From positions 62,001 to 126,000 of the forward strand of contig NZ_JAUSUD010000008.1 of assembly GCF_030813355.1 (NCBI RefSeq): 64,000 nucleotides of DNA, in the 5' to 3' direction. Every line of letters begins with the position of its first letter. Position 1 is the stretch's first letter. The notes below the pieces were generated by a model. It was given only the letters and a program-made list of their open reading frames with translations. It had not been told where the DNA came from and ran no database searches. This document shows positions 41,188 through 52,286 of the stretch, piece after piece. The DNA comes from Metabacillus malikii. GTDB taxonomy: Bacteria; Bacillota; Bacilli; Bacillales; Bacillaceae. The translations under genes were made by a program, and so were the position numbers.

Positions 41188-42444
41188 TTAAGCCCCCTCT
41201 TTAAACGAATTTGTTCTTCTAAATTGCCATAATGCAATTGCAATAACAAAGATAGATAGTAAGATTGTTAATGCAGCTGCTAATGAATATTGGCTTGATT
41301 GCATTGTTAGTTTATAAATCCAGGAAACGAGTATATCTGTACCTCCTGCAGTGCTACCAGGTACAGCAGGTCCACCACCATTAAAGAGATAGATAATATT
41401 GAAGTTGTTAAAATTAAATGTAAACTGTGTAATAATAATCGGTGCCATTGCAATGAGGATCATCGGCATCGTAATATGTCTGAATTTTGCCATGATAGAT
41501 GCACCATCTATTGTTGCAGCTTCATATAAATCATCTGGAATCGATTGCAATACCCCTGTAGTTACTAAGAATATATACGGAAATCCTAACCAACCCTGCA
41601 TTAATATCAGTGCTAATTTAGACCAATTTGCATCTGTTAACCAAGGAATAGCATCAATGCCAAAAAAGGCAAGAATGTCATTATTAATAGCTCCAAAACT
41701 ATCATTAAATAGACCTGCAAATATTAAGATTGTAACAAACCCCGGAACCGCCCAAGGTAATACTAGAATGGTCCGGAAGAACTTCTTAAAACGTATATCT
41801 TTCTGATTTACTACTACAGCGAGCAAAATGCCAAGCCCTACCTGAAGTGAAGATGCAAAAAGTGTCCAAATAATTGTCCAGCCTAGTACATCAAAAAACG
41901 TTGACCGCCAAATATCAACAGTAAAAATCTGGCCAAAAGTTTTAAGACCTACCCAATCTGCTAGGTTAGCAGGTGGAGAATGATATAAATCATAGTTTGT
42001 AAATGCTAATGCAAAACTGAACAGTATCGGAAAAATAACAGCAAAGATTAAAATAAATAGTGATGGCCCACTCACTAAATATGGATAGCCTTGCGCAATC
42101 AAATTTTGATATTGTTCTCTTAATGTATATAATTCCTTATTCTCATCACGCATTGCGCCCGTTTTATAGGCATCTCTTAAATTTAAATAATAGACTAATA
42201 AACCTAAGCATGTAACGATAACCGCAATAATCCCTTCTGCTAATAAGAAAACAGAATTATCACGCGGTACTTCTGTCCCTAATGTGAAAAGACCCCAAAA
42301 ACCCATATTTAATAAGTCACTAAATGCGGTAAAGAATGATACACCTAAAATGAGAAACAAAAGACCTTTAGCCCATTGTTTATTGTAAAACTGGCCAAAA
42401 CCAGGAATAATTGATAATAATAAGGCTTTTTTTCGATATGTCAC
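41188..42444 (-). CDS. ganP: Galacto-oligosaccharide ABC importer permease GanP
   Basis: A 418-residue MalF-type permease with about eight helices and the coupling loop YEAATIDGASIMAKFRHITMPMI. I choose the GTG at 42444 (MTYRKKALLL): GAGGTG lies 6 nt upstream and the resulting length equals B. subtilis GanP. An in-frame ATG 27 bp upstream has no ribosome binding site. It overlaps the ganQ ribosome binding site region and follows ganS after a hairpin. Confidence 0.9.
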   Translation of the reverse strand: MTYRKKALLLSIIPGFGQFYNKQWAKGLLFLILGVSFFTAFSDLLNMGFWGLFTLGTEVPRDNSVFLLAEGIIAVIVTCLGLLVYYLNLRDAYKTGAMRDENKELYTLREQYQNLIAQGYPYLVSGPSLFILIFAVIFPILFSFALAFTNYDLYHSPPANLADWVGLKTFGQIFTVDIWRSTFFDVLGWTIIWTLFASSLQVGLGILLAVVVNQKDIRFKKFFRTILVLPWAVPGFVTILIFAGLFNDSFGAINNDILAFFGIDAIPWLTDANWSKLALILMQGWLGFPYIFLVTTGVLQSIPDDLYEAATIDGASIMAKFRHITMPMILIAMAPIIITQFTFNFNNFNIIYLFNGGGPAVPGSTAGGTDILVSWIYKLTMQSSQYSLAAALTILLSIFVIAIALWQFRRTNSFKEGA

Positions 42445-42488
42445 CTTTTTCACCTCTATAAAATGAGACATGATTTAGTCATTTATTT

Positions 42489-42530
42489 TAATAGGGTCTG
42501 CCCCTTCAATTGAAAGAGCCGACCCTATTT
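42489..42530 (-). terminator. Hairpin between ganS and ganP (attenuating terminator)
   Basis: TAATAGGGTC (about 42489-42498) pairs with GACCCTATTT (42521-42530), with a partly paired interior (GC and CTTTCAATTGAAGG). It is followed on the minus strand by TAAAATAAAT. Partial termination here would yield more binding protein than permease, as is common in ABC importer operons. Confidence 0.7.
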
Positions 42531-42539
42531 TCTCTACGA

Positions 42540-43817
42540 TTAATTACCGCTATGTTTAGCTTCGATTTGACCTTTAATTGTCTCAGCAGCTTGGTTTAAT
42601 GCTTCTTCTGGTTTTGCTTTACCTGTCGCAATCGTTTGAAGAGCACTATCCGCAGGTGTCCATACTTCATTCATTTCCGGAATATTAGGTGTTAACTCTG
42701 AGAATTGAGACTGCTCAGCAACAGCTTGTGCCGCTTCACTTTCCTTAACAACCGGGTCATCTGCTAATGCTTGTACAGCTGGAACCTCTTGTGTAATTTC
42801 ATATCGTGTTTTTGAGTTTTCTTCATTTGCTAAGAATTTAACAAGCTCTTCAGCAAGTTCAGCATTTTTTGAGTATGAGCTTACGTTGTAGCTTTTCACT
42901 CCAACAAACGCACTCATATTATCACCATTTGATAATTGTGGTAATTTTGCTACACCATAATTCACGCCTGCTTTTTTGAATGGTTCTAAATTCCATGGAC
43001 CTGAAATGATTGCAGCAGCTTTTCCTTCAGTAAATAAAGATTCTAAAACATTAATACCTTGTTCACCAATAATTCCTGCTGGGAATAGCCCTTCTGTATA
43101 GAACTTTTGAATATATTCAGCACCTTCAATTGCGCCTTCATTATTCAAACCGATATCTGTCGGGTCATAAACACCGTTATCAAGCCCGAAGATATATCCG
43201 CCATAACCACCTAAAACACTTTGTGCATAGTAGATTTGGTCAAATAATGCTAGGAAACCATAATTTCCATCCTTTGTTAATTCTTTTGATTTTTCATACC
43301 ATTCATCTAATGTTGCAGGTAACTCATCTTCAGAAATAATATCTTTGTTATAGTAAAGCAATGTAGTTTCAACTGCTTTCGGTAATCCATAAGCCTTACC
43401 ATCTACTAATTGTGATTGGTAAGCAGATTCTGTATAAAGAGATTTAATCTCATCACTAATTGTTAATTCTTTTATTAACCCTTCAGTAACAGCCGTTCCA
43501 ATTTGATCTCCAGCCATCGTAAGGACATCTGGGCCTGTTCCTGCCGGTCCATCTAAACGTAAGTCCTCTATTTGTTGTGCATAAGCTTTTTCAACGACTT
43601 TAACAGTTACATCATGTTCTTTTTCAAACTTTGCAATAGCATCTTTAATTCCATCTGATTTCTCAATATCTTCCCAAACTAGTAATTCCTTTTTAGCTGA
43701 ATCTTCCTTTTTACCACTCGACTCTTTTTCGTCACTTTCCTGCGGTCCACATGCAGCTAAGACAAAAAATAAAGCTATAATACTAAAAATACTAATAATG
43801 CTTTTAAAGTTTTTCAT
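42540..43817 (-). CDS. ganS: Galacto-oligosaccharide-binding lipoprotein
   Basis: A 425-residue extracellular solute-binding protein of the MalE/CUT1 type. The lipoprotein signal ends in the lipobox LAAC, with the lipidated Cys at residue 23, followed by an acidic/lysine-rich linker. It has a typical two-lobe fold with ALPKAVETTLLYYNKDI (family binding segment) and SGPWNLEPFKKAGVNYGVAKLP. It is the first gene after the operon promoter. In B. subtilis the equivalent is GanS (CycB). Confidence 0.92.
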   Translation of the reverse strand: MKNFKSIISIFSIIALFFVLAACGPQESDEKESSGKKEDSAKKELLVWEDIEKSDGIKDAIAKFEKEHDVTVKVVEKAYAQQIEDLRLDGPAGTGPDVLTMAGDQIGTAVTEGLIKELTISDEIKSLYTESAYQSQLVDGKAYGLPKAVETTLLYYNKDIISEDELPATLDEWYEKSKELTKDGNYGFLALFDQIYYAQSVLGGYGGYIFGLDNGVYDPTDIGLNNEGAIEGAEYIQKFYTEGLFPAGIIGEQGINVLESLFTEGKAAAIISGPWNLEPFKKAGVNYGVAKLPQLSNGDNMSAFVGVKSYNVSSYSKNAELAEELVKFLANEENSKTRYEITQEVPAVQALADDPVVKESEAAQAVAEQSQFSELTPNIPEMNEVWTPADSALQTIATGKAKPEEALNQAAETIKGQIEAKHSGN

Positions 43818-43853
43818 AGAATATTTTTCTTCCCTTCAATTGGAATGTATATA

Positions 43854-43901
43854 AGAAAGCGTTCACAATAGTAATATAGCACTAACAGAAAAAGTTGTAA
43901 A
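43854..43901 (-). promoter_or_regulatory. gan operon promoter with cre-like site
   Basis: TTTACA (43896-43901) and TATATT (43873-43878), with 17 bp spacing, precede ganS on the minus strand. A cre-like sequence, TTGTGAACGCTTTCT (43854-43868), lies directly after the -10 and matches the consensus except for one base. The same palindromic stretch could also be a LacI-family (GanR) operator. Confidence 0.6.
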
Positions 43902-44005
43902 TAAATATTTTACCTTTTTCGGTAAAAAAATTTACGAAAACAATATTCAGGAACAATCTATCTACACAAAAAATAAACCATTCCCCTTTATTTGTTAGGA
44001 AAAAT

Positions 44006-44036
44006 AGTAAGAGGGTGACTAAGTCACCCTCTTACT
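44006..44036 (-). terminator. Terminator of the ganR gene
   Basis: A perfect 15-bp stem, AGTAAGAGGGTGACT (44006-44020) and AGTCACCCTCTTACT (44022-44036), with a run of T on the minus strand (plus-strand AAAA before 44005). It separates the regulator from ganS. Confidence 0.88.
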
Positions 44037-44046
44037 AACATAACGA

Positions 44047-45637
<1,591 letters not shown>

Positions 45638-45676
45638 AAAAAGTCCGTATTCGAATGAATTAGAATACGGACTTTT
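45638..45676 (-). terminator. Terminator of the arabinanase gene
   Basis: AAAAGTCCGTATTC (about 45638-45652) pairs with GAATACGGACTTTT (45663-45676), a 14-bp stem immediately after the stop codon. Confidence 0.9.
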
Positions 45677-45682
45677 CTACAT

Positions 45683-48673
45683 TTAGTTTTCTAATCTATT
45701 TTTTCTTACAACAAACACTATACAACCAATAATTAACATCACGATACCAGCTAGTAAAATATTAACTTGATTAGTTGCTGTAGCTGGTAAGGTATTTCCA
45801 TCTTTATTAGCTTCTCCATTTGTTGCCTCGGACCCTGTACCAGTCTTTTCATCATCATTATCTACAACCGGTTTTACCGTAGGTGATTCTGTTCCGTCAC
45901 CTTCGTCAGGTTTTACAGGTGTTTCTTTTCCATCATCTCCACCTGGTTCTCCTGGTGTTTCACTTCCGTCATCTCCACCTGGTTTTCCTGGTGTTTCACT
46001 TCCGTCATCTTCACCTGGTTTTCCTGGTGTTTCACTTCCATCATCTCCACCTGGTTCTCCTGGTGTTTCACTTCCGTCATCTTCTCCTGGTTTTCCTGGT
46101 GTTTCTTTTCCGTCATCTTCATTTGGAGGCTCTGGATTCATCACACTATCAAAATAACTTTTCACTTCTTCGCCGGATAACGCACCCTCATAAATCATTA
46201 GTTCATCCATTGCGCCTTTGAATGGAGTATCCCAATGGTTAACACCTAATCCGAAGTAAGTATTAGTTGTTGTGAAACGATGTGGGAATTCCTTTCCTTC
46301 AAAAGCTTGCTCACCATTTAAGTAAACTTTAATATCTCCTTCTTTTACTGTAAATGTCACATTCGTCCATTCTCCAGTATTGATTGTTTTTCCTGTAGGT
46401 GCATCATACCATGTTGAACTTCCAGACCATACCATTGTATTTTGTTCAACTGGCCCTTGTGGAACAAGGCTCACCCAATTGTTTTCATCTTTAGCACCAA
46501 AAAATGTTGTTGTAAAGTCTGTTAGTGCTTCAGGATTTAACCAAAGTGATACAGTATAGGAATGACTCGTAATCAAGCCGTCTGGTAACCTTACTCCAGA
46601 TTCACCATTGAAGACTGCACCTTTCCCCATGATTCCCTCTTCATAAGAAATAGTACCACCAGTATTGTCAATTCGATTTCCGGTTTCTTTACCTTCAGCA
46701 AAATTACCTGTTTCCTCAGAAAGATCGTCTTCAAATTTATAGTGTGCAATTAATTCTTCCTTCTTATTTGGTAACACAGTCACCTCAAAAGTTTTTGTCT
46801 TTTCAATATCACCTTTTGTAACTGTTGCTGTCAGTGTTACTTTAGAAGGACCTTCCTCAAAGCTTGGTCTTGTCACAACACCTTCTGTCGTGATAACCTC
46901 TGCATTTGATGTCTCCCATTTTATTTCAGTATTACGGGTACCTGTTTTGGGTAAATTCATGTTTCCTACGATACTATCAATATTTCCTAGTTTTAAATCC
47001 TGTAATATACCATCTACAATTTCTTCATCAGATTGGTCAGATAATGGACTTTTACTTCCCCATATTGATACACCTTTATTTGATAACGCAGTAAATGTCA
47101 TCGCATAGCTTTCAGAGACTGGATCCCATAAGCGCACAAATACACCATTATATGTTTCGCCATCAATTGTTAGACTTGCATATTGCTTATCTTGACTCCA
47201 TGTTCCACTCACATCACCAGTAATTGTGTTATCATCATTCAAGCGTATTAAGATAGATTTGTTAATATCTGCAGAGTAGCTTAACCCTTGATTAATAAAC
47301 TTATATTCTCCTGCTACTTCTTCCTTTGTTACATTTTCATCAATTGTTTCACCTGAATAGCGATGAGCTCCAACAACAGGCCAACCATCTTTGTTCTTAA
47401 ACATTTGATGGACTCGTACTTCGTGGATTTCCCCACGTTCAGGGAATCTCGTATGGAAAACTAAAAATTGCTGACCTGTTTCATCATCTAAAAAGACAGA
47501 ATTATGACCTGGTGAGACATAACCAACACCGTCAATATTCCCAGGTTCACCGAGTTGACGTTCAAATAAAAAGTTCCCCATAATTTTATTACCGTAATTT
47601 GTGTTCTCAACACTGCTTGGCAATACAGCATCTTGTCCAGCTGCATCTATATAAGGACCTTCTGGATTTTTTGCTCTCCATTGCCTCATATTGTATCCAC
47701 CATCTGCTCCTAACCAACCATATGTCACATATAGATAGTAGTAGTCAGAAGCTTGATCATAGACAATATATGGACCTTCACCTGATTTACCGTAACCACC
47801 TGCAATTTTAGTACCAAAATAACGGTCAATTAGGCGGCCATCATCCGTTTTAGCATCATCTCCTGGATAGATTGCAGCACCTGTTTCTTTATCCAGTTCA
47901 AGCATGAATATTCCACCAGACCATGAACCATATGACATCCATAGCTTTCCGTTTTCATCATAAAAAATATTAGCATCTATTGCATTTGGATAAATTTGAT
48001 TATTATAAGTACCGTTTTCATTAAACCAATTTTCATTTGGTCCGTTTAAGTTTCCTTCATCAATTAGCGTTTGAATATTCGTATTTGTCCATTTTTTATT
48101 TACATCACTATCTGCATCATATGCTTCTTCTTTTGTGAAACCAGAATAAACGATTGTATCAACATATGTGTATGGACCTTCAATATTCTTTGATACAGCA
48201 TAACCAATAGCTGAACGAATATATGTTGAAGATGCACTATAGTACATCATGAATGCACCAGTTGTGCCATCCTCATTTTTATAATCAGCATTCCAGAAAA
48301 TATCTGGGGCCCATACAGCAAATCCGCCTTTACTATCTGAATCATCTTCACCTGCCCACTTAAAGGATTCAGCAAGGTTTTCAGATAGATCACCATAAAG
48401 CACATTGTTAGGTGTCGTATATCCATTTGTAAACGTGGTCCAGCTTTGTAAATCTGTTGATTTCGCCGCCTCAATATGAGAGCCAAATACATAGTAATTT
48501 TTACCCTCTTTTATAATTGACGGGTCATGAACAGAAACATTTTTAAATACAGGTGGTTCACTTTCATTTGCATTTGCTATATTTTCGTTATTACTACCTA
48601 GTAACATTCCAGGAATCAGCAAAATAAAGGCTAACAGTGTAAGTGATAGTTTTCTAAATAGATTTGATATCAT
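45683..48673 (-). CDS. Cell-wall-anchored GH43 endo-alpha-1,5-L-arabinanase
   Basis: A 996-residue secreted protein. A signal peptide (about 1-35) is followed by a GH43 five-bladed propeller (about 40-450). Candidate catalytic residues are the Asp in SVHDPSIIK, the Asp in NAIDANIFYDENGKLWMSYGSW and the Glu in GKSGEGPYIVYD. A lipocalin-like domain (about 455-545) is typical of AbnB-like enzymes. An Ig-like domain (about 550-635) and a LamG/concanavalin-like module (about 640-840) follow. A hinge of about six 12-residue DDGSETPGKPGE-type repeats leads to LPATATN, a membrane helix and the tail RKNRLEN. GGGGAG precedes the ATG. It would debranch or cut arabinan at the cell surface. Confidence 0.92.
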   Translation of the reverse strand: MISNLFRKLSLTLLAFILLIPGMLLGSNNENIANANESEPPVFKNVSVHDPSIIKEGKNYYVFGSHIEAAKSTDLQSWTTFTNGYTTPNNVLYGDLSENLAESFKWAGEDDSDSKGGFAVWAPDIFWNADYKNEDGTTGAFMMYYSASSTYIRSAIGYAVSKNIEGPYTYVDTIVYSGFTKEEAYDADSDVNKKWTNTNIQTLIDEGNLNGPNENWFNENGTYNNQIYPNAIDANIFYDENGKLWMSYGSWSGGIFMLELDKETGAAIYPGDDAKTDDGRLIDRYFGTKIAGGYGKSGEGPYIVYDQASDYYYLYVTYGWLGADGGYNMRQWRAKNPEGPYIDAAGQDAVLPSSVENTNYGNKIMGNFLFERQLGEPGNIDGVGYVSPGHNSVFLDDETGQQFLVFHTRFPERGEIHEVRVHQMFKNKDGWPVVGAHRYSGETIDENVTKEEVAGEYKFINQGLSYSADINKSILIRLNDDNTITGDVSGTWSQDKQYASLTIDGETYNGVFVRLWDPVSESYAMTFTALSNKGVSIWGSKSPLSDQSDEEIVDGILQDLKLGNIDSIVGNMNLPKTGTRNTEIKWETSNAEVITTEGVVTRPSFEEGPSKVTLTATVTKGDIEKTKTFEVTVLPNKKEELIAHYKFEDDLSEETGNFAEGKETGNRIDNTGGTISYEEGIMGKGAVFNGESGVRLPDGLITSHSYTVSLWLNPEALTDFTTTFFGAKDENNWVSLVPQGPVEQNTMVWSGSSTWYDAPTGKTINTGEWTNVTFTVKEGDIKVYLNGEQAFEGKEFPHRFTTTNTYFGLGVNHWDTPFKGAMDELMIYEGALSGEEVKSYFDSVMNPEPPNEDDGKETPGKPGEDDGSETPGEPGGDDGSETPGKPGEDDGSETPGKPGGDDGSETPGEPGGDDGKETPVKPDEGDGTESPTVKPVVDNDDEKTGTGSEATNGEANKDGNTLPATATNQVNILLAGIVMLIIGCIVFVVRKNRLEN
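45900..46125 (-). repeat. 36-bp tandem repeats encoding the DDGSETPGKPGE hinge
   Basis: About six 36-bp units encode a 12-residue acidic Pro/Gly repeat in the arabinanase wall spacer. The sequence differs from the mannanase repeat although both serve the same structural purpose. Confidence 0.88.
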
Positions 48674-48699
48674 CTTATTCTCCCCTCAATTTAGCACAA

Positions 48700-48714
48700 A
48701 TGAAAACGCATCCA
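48700..48714 (+). promoter_or_regulatory. cre (CcpA) site upstream of the arabinanase
   Basis: ATGAAAACGCATCCA fits WTGNAANCGNWNNCW at all positions (read on the plus strand; the element is pseudo-palindromic). It lies 27 bp before the arabinanase start on the minus strand. Confidence 0.75.
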
Positions 48715-49231
48715 TTTAATCGCACCAAAAACTCTATTAATATTAAACCGGCAACACTAGTAATCGCTCTCATATCAATAGAATAAAAGTTGCTCTAGTT
48801 GCTATAAACCTCATAATCTCTATGTAGTGAATTGGGCAGAAAAGGAATAGTATGTGCTTTTTCTATCGTGTAGATTTGTTTGAAGTGTGTCAATTCGAAG
48901 TTGTATGTTATATAATCCCCTACTTGTCTATCTATTTCCCTCCCTTAATTTTCTTATGTGCATACAAGTAATAAACCGCTTACAAAACTAACCGACAAGT
49001 TTATTACACATTAAACATACTATATTTTGGTTTATTCTTCAATAAACCTTACTAACTATTTTACCATTTTCATAGATCATTGATAGACATGTATGGACTA
49101 CTATCTTTAAATTATTGGAATATTTCAATCTATTATAAACATGTCTTAATGTGTAAATCAGAACAACCATACAAATATAAACTCAATCTTTATAATATTC
49201 CTATTTGTACATACGAATCTACCTTAAAACA
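48715..49231. other. Intergenic region between the arabinanase and the DsbA-like gene
   Basis: About 500 bp of AT-rich sequence. It contains the arabinanase upstream region but no clear -35/-10 pair and no supported gene. Confidence 0.4.
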
Positions 49232-49265
49232 ATAAAAAGGCTCCTCTTAAAGAGAAACCTTTTTA
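49232..49265 (-). terminator. Terminator of the DsbA-like gene
   Basis: AAAAAGG...CTCTT pairs with AAGAG...CCTTTTT across 49232-49265 just after the stop, ending in T on the minus strand. Confidence 0.8.
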
Positions 49266-49280
49266 AAGGCTAACCATTTA

Positions 49281-50009
49281 CTATTTTTGCTCAGGTACTT
49301 CACAGCTGTCATCTGTACAAATTGCCCCATCAGCAGTATCCGAGTTAATTTCTTGAAACATTGGTTTTGGTTTTTCCTCTTCCCAAACCTTTTGTAAAGC
49401 ACTTACGAATGTTTCAAGTGGTTGTGCGCCTGAAATTGCATATTTCTGATTGATGATGAAGTATGGAACCCCTCGTATACCATATTGTTGGGCAATTCCC
49501 TCATCTATACGGACGTCATTTGCATAGGCGTTCTTATCGTTAAGTACATTTAACACTTGCTTCCTGTTTAATCCGGATTCTTCCGCAATTCTTGTAAGTG
49601 TATCAATTTCACTTAAATTCTCGCCATTAGCAAAGTATGCATTTAACAAATTTTCAGTAATAACCTTCTCTTTTTGATGTTCCTTGGCAAATTTCGCTAA
49701 GCGGTGAGCATTAAATGTATTTGTAGGTTTCATGTCATCAAAATTAAACGTTAAACCAACAGCAGCTGCTTGCTCTCCAATTTGTACATTACTTTGCTTC
49801 GCCTTTTCAATACTCATTCCATATTTGGATGCAATAGCTTCGTGAATATTTTTACCTGAATACTCATCTGCATTTGGGTCTAATTCAAAGCTTTTAAATT
49901 CCACTTCTACACTTTCTTTATGTGGAAATTTCTCCAAAGCCATTTCTAATCTTCGCTTTCCTATGTAGCAAAACGGACATACAAAGTCCGACCATACTTC
50001 TATTTTCAA
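49281..50009 (-). CDS. DsbA-family (FrnE-like) thiol oxidoreductase
   Basis: A 242-residue cytoplasmic DsbA-like protein of the FrnE/2-hydroxychromene isomerase group. The active-site motif CPFC is at residues 11-14, the cis-Pro loop appears as RGVPYFIIN, and the helical insertion is of normal size. A C-terminal CxxxxC (ICTDDSCEVP) extension adds a further cysteine pair, as in some FrnE proteins. I choose TTG 50009 (MKIEVWSDFVCPFC) because GAGGTG lies 7 nt upstream; upstream in-frame starts have no such support. Single-gene unit with its own terminator. Confidence 0.87.
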   Translation of the reverse strand: MKIEVWSDFVCPFCYIGKRRLEMALEKFPHKESVEVEFKSFELDPNADEYSGKNIHEAIASKYGMSIEKAKQSNVQIGEQAAAVGLTFNFDDMKPTNTFNAHRLAKFAKEHQKEKVITENLLNAYFANGENLSEIDTLTRIAEESGLNRKQVLNVLNDKNAYANDVRIDEGIAQQYGIRGVPYFIINQKYAISGAQPLETFVSALQKVWEEEKPKPMFQEINSDTADGAICTDDSCEVPEQK

Positions 50010-50253
50010 TATGCTGCACCTCTTTCCTTCAGTATTCATAATTGTAGCATGTGCTTCCTCATCCACAAAAATACTTGCTCAAAGTTTATGCTTTTACTAC
50101 ATATTTCGACTAATATTCTCAAGTTCCACTCACTATTTCCTTGGAAATAACCTATTTTTGTCATTCTATGCAATTTTTCCACTATACTCTCACACTAAAC
50201 ATTATAATTGGTAATAGATGATTAACTATTTACAGTCAGAAGGGTGAATTACA

Positions 50254-51306
50254 ATGTCTATATTAGATATAAAAAATCTAGAAAAACATGAAGAGCATAC
50301 GGTAATTTTCTCAGAGTTCTCTTTGAGTATATTTGAGTCCAATGTCATTGCAATTCATGCAACGACAAATGTTAGATCTATATTCTTAAAGATGATAATG
50401 GGTGAGGTTTCCATATCAAATGGAGAGATAAAATTATATGAGCAACACATCAATAAGTCTGTCATTAAAACTCTTTCAAGTAAGGTAGGCTTTTTCCTAC
50501 TTGATGACGGCCTATATGAAAGATTGACTGTAAAAGACAGTCTTTTATTTTATCGAGATATCTATAAATCAGAACTCTCAATAGAAGATTGTCTCCGCTT
50601 CATTCAGCTTGAGGGTAAAAAGAAAACACGTATATGCAACTTATCCTATTCGGAGAAAAGGAGGGTGCATTTTGGCCGGTTACTTTTACAAAATCCTAAC
50701 CTTTTTATTTTTGAAGTACCTGACCAGAACGTCGACCTCGAATCGAAACGAATCTTCACTAAAATAGTTAGAGAATTAAGTCAACAAGGTAAGGCTATCT
50801 TACTTTTTACAGACAACATAGAAAGTTCTCTTCTATTTACTAATCAAGTATATCGTTTAGATGAATCCGGTTTAAACGCTCTCGACATAAATTCTGAAGA
50901 AGAATTGGTGAATGCGGAGTCCGCTGCAACAGTTGAAGATTTAGAACAAATCGCAATTCAACCAGTGCGTTTCGAAAAAATCCCAACAAAGGTCAATGAT
51001 AAAATCATTCTTTTTGACCCACCTGAAATTGACTACATTGAAAGCAATGAGGGTCACTCAAATATTTATATAAAAGGGGATACATATCCGAGTGTTTTTA
51101 CAATGGCTGAGTTAGAAACGAGATTGCTTCCATACGGTTTCTTTAGATGCCATCGTTCCTATATTGTTAATCTACAAAAAGTACGTGAGGTTATTACATT
51201 CACTAGGAACAGTTTTTCTTTAGTACTAAATGATACAAAAAAGTCACAAATTCCACTGTCAAAAGCAAAAATGACAGAATTAAAAGGAATGTTAGGGTTA
51301 AAATGA
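50254..51306 (+). CDS. Transcription regulator with degenerate ABC-ATPase domain fused to LytTR
   Basis: A 350-residue two-domain protein. Residues 1-205 have the layout of an ABC ATPase with its nucleotide motifs eroded. The Walker A region reads AIHATTNVRSIF without GxxGxGKS/T. The signature is LSYSEKRRVHFGRLLL in place of LSGGQ. The Walker B is LFIFEVPDQNVD with Val where Asp belongs. Residues about 240-350 form a LytTR DNA-binding domain (DYIESNEGHSNIYIKG...FFRCHRSYIVNLQKVREV). ABC-LytTR fusions are known in Bacillales. It stands directly upstream of an ABC-2 exporter, which it most likely regulates, the dead ATPase perhaps contacting the transporter. AAGGGTG precedes the ATG. Confidence 0.88.
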   Translation: MSILDIKNLEKHEEHTVIFSEFSLSIFESNVIAIHATTNVRSIFLKMIMGEVSISNGEIKLYEQHINKSVIKTLSSKVGFFLLDDGLYERLTVKDSLLFYRDIYKSELSIEDCLRFIQLEGKKKTRICNLSYSEKRRVHFGRLLLQNPNLFIFEVPDQNVDLESKRIFTKIVRELSQQGKAILLFTDNIESSLLFTNQVYRLDESGLNALDINSEEELVNAESAATVEDLEQIAIQPVRFEKIPTKVNDKIILFDPPEIDYIESNEGHSNIYIKGDTYPSVFTMAELETRLLPYGFFRCHRSYIVNLQKVREVITFTRNSFSLVLNDTKKSQIPLSKAKMTELKGMLGLK

Positions 51307-51437
51307 GTTCCATTTAACCTGTTTTTTCTCCATTCGTCTGTTAGAAGGCTCCTTTCATCCAATATATAATGCACTGTCAATTATCATTTACTAAGATTGA
51401 GTTATCAAAAGCATTTCTGCGATGGAGGATGGATGAT

Positions 51438-52286
51438 ATGGAGCGTATTATAGAAGTGAAAAATTTAGCAAAGGTTTTTGCCAATCAGCAAGCATTAAAA
51501 AGTGTTTCTTTTGACGTCAAGAAGGGTGAAATATTTGGTTTCTTAGGTCCGAGTGGATCAGGAAAAACGACTACTATAAAAATCTTAACTGCACAGCTTG
51601 AACAAACGGATGGTGATGCCTACATATTTGGTGTACCCGCTTCAAAATTAAAAGAATCAAACTACCGTAAAAAAATCGGAGTACTAACGGATAATTCCAG
51701 TTTGTATGAGCGGCTAACTGTCTATGATAATTTGAAACTTTATTGCGACTTATATGAAGTGAGTTATAAAAGAATAGATGAAGTTTTAGAAATGGTTAAC
51801 TTAACTGACTCAAAGAAGAAGTCCATTTCAAAACTCTCTAAAGGAATGGTCCAGCGAGTCATTTTAGCTAGAGCCTTTTTACATGAACCTGATTTATTAT
51901 TCCTTGATGAACCAACTTCAGCACTTGATCCTGTTAATACGAAACATATATATAAAGGGTTAAACCGTCTAAAGGAAAATGGGACAACAATTTTCCTGAC
52001 AACACATGATATGAATGAAGCCGAAACACTTTGTGACCGTGTAGCATTTTTACATGAAGGTGAGATTCAATTACTTGATACACCAAAAAAGCTACGGACA
52101 ACGTTTGCTAATGACACTTTAACGCTCGAACTTACGGATGGAAATAAGGTAACCATTAATAAAGGACCGGACGGAGCACAAGCAGTTTATGATTATATGA
52201 AAGAAGATAAAATCGTATCCATTTATTCTAATGAACCTACACTTGGAGATATATTTGTAGAAGTTACTGGGAGGAAATTATCATGA
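51438..52286 (+). CDS. ABC exporter ATPase (ABC-2 type) partnered with the ABC-LytTR regulator
   Basis: A 282-residue ATPase of the drug/lantibiotic-export type. It has Walker A GPSGSGKTT (about 38-46), signature LSKGMVQRVILARAF and Walker B LLFLDEPTSALDP, followed by the H-loop THDMNEAE. The start is ATG 51438 (MERIIEVKNL), 9 nt after GGAGG; two earlier in-frame ATGs overlap or abut that site. The N-terminal half lines up with the degenerate domain of the preceding regulator (both have YERLTV...D/NSLxxY-type segments), consistent with shared ancestry. Overlaps the permease gene by 4 bp. Confidence 0.9.
   Translation: MERIIEVKNLAKVFANQQALKSVSFDVKKGEIFGFLGPSGSGKTTTIKILTAQLEQTDGDAYIFGVPASKLKESNYRKKIGVLTDNSSLYERLTVYDNLKLYCDLYEVSYKRIDEVLEMVNLTDSKKKSISKLSKGMVQRVILARAFLHEPDLLFLDEPTSALDPVNTKHIYKGLNRLKENGTTIFLTTHDMNEAETLCDRVAFLHEGEIQLLDTPKKLRTTFANDTLTLELTDGNKVTINKGPDGAQAVYDYMKEDKIVSIYSNEPTLGDIFVEVTGRKLS

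Noticed and set aside
45883-46221. Open frames on both strands across the arabinanase hinge
   Set aside because: They are shadows of the 36-bp repeat, with low-complexity products.
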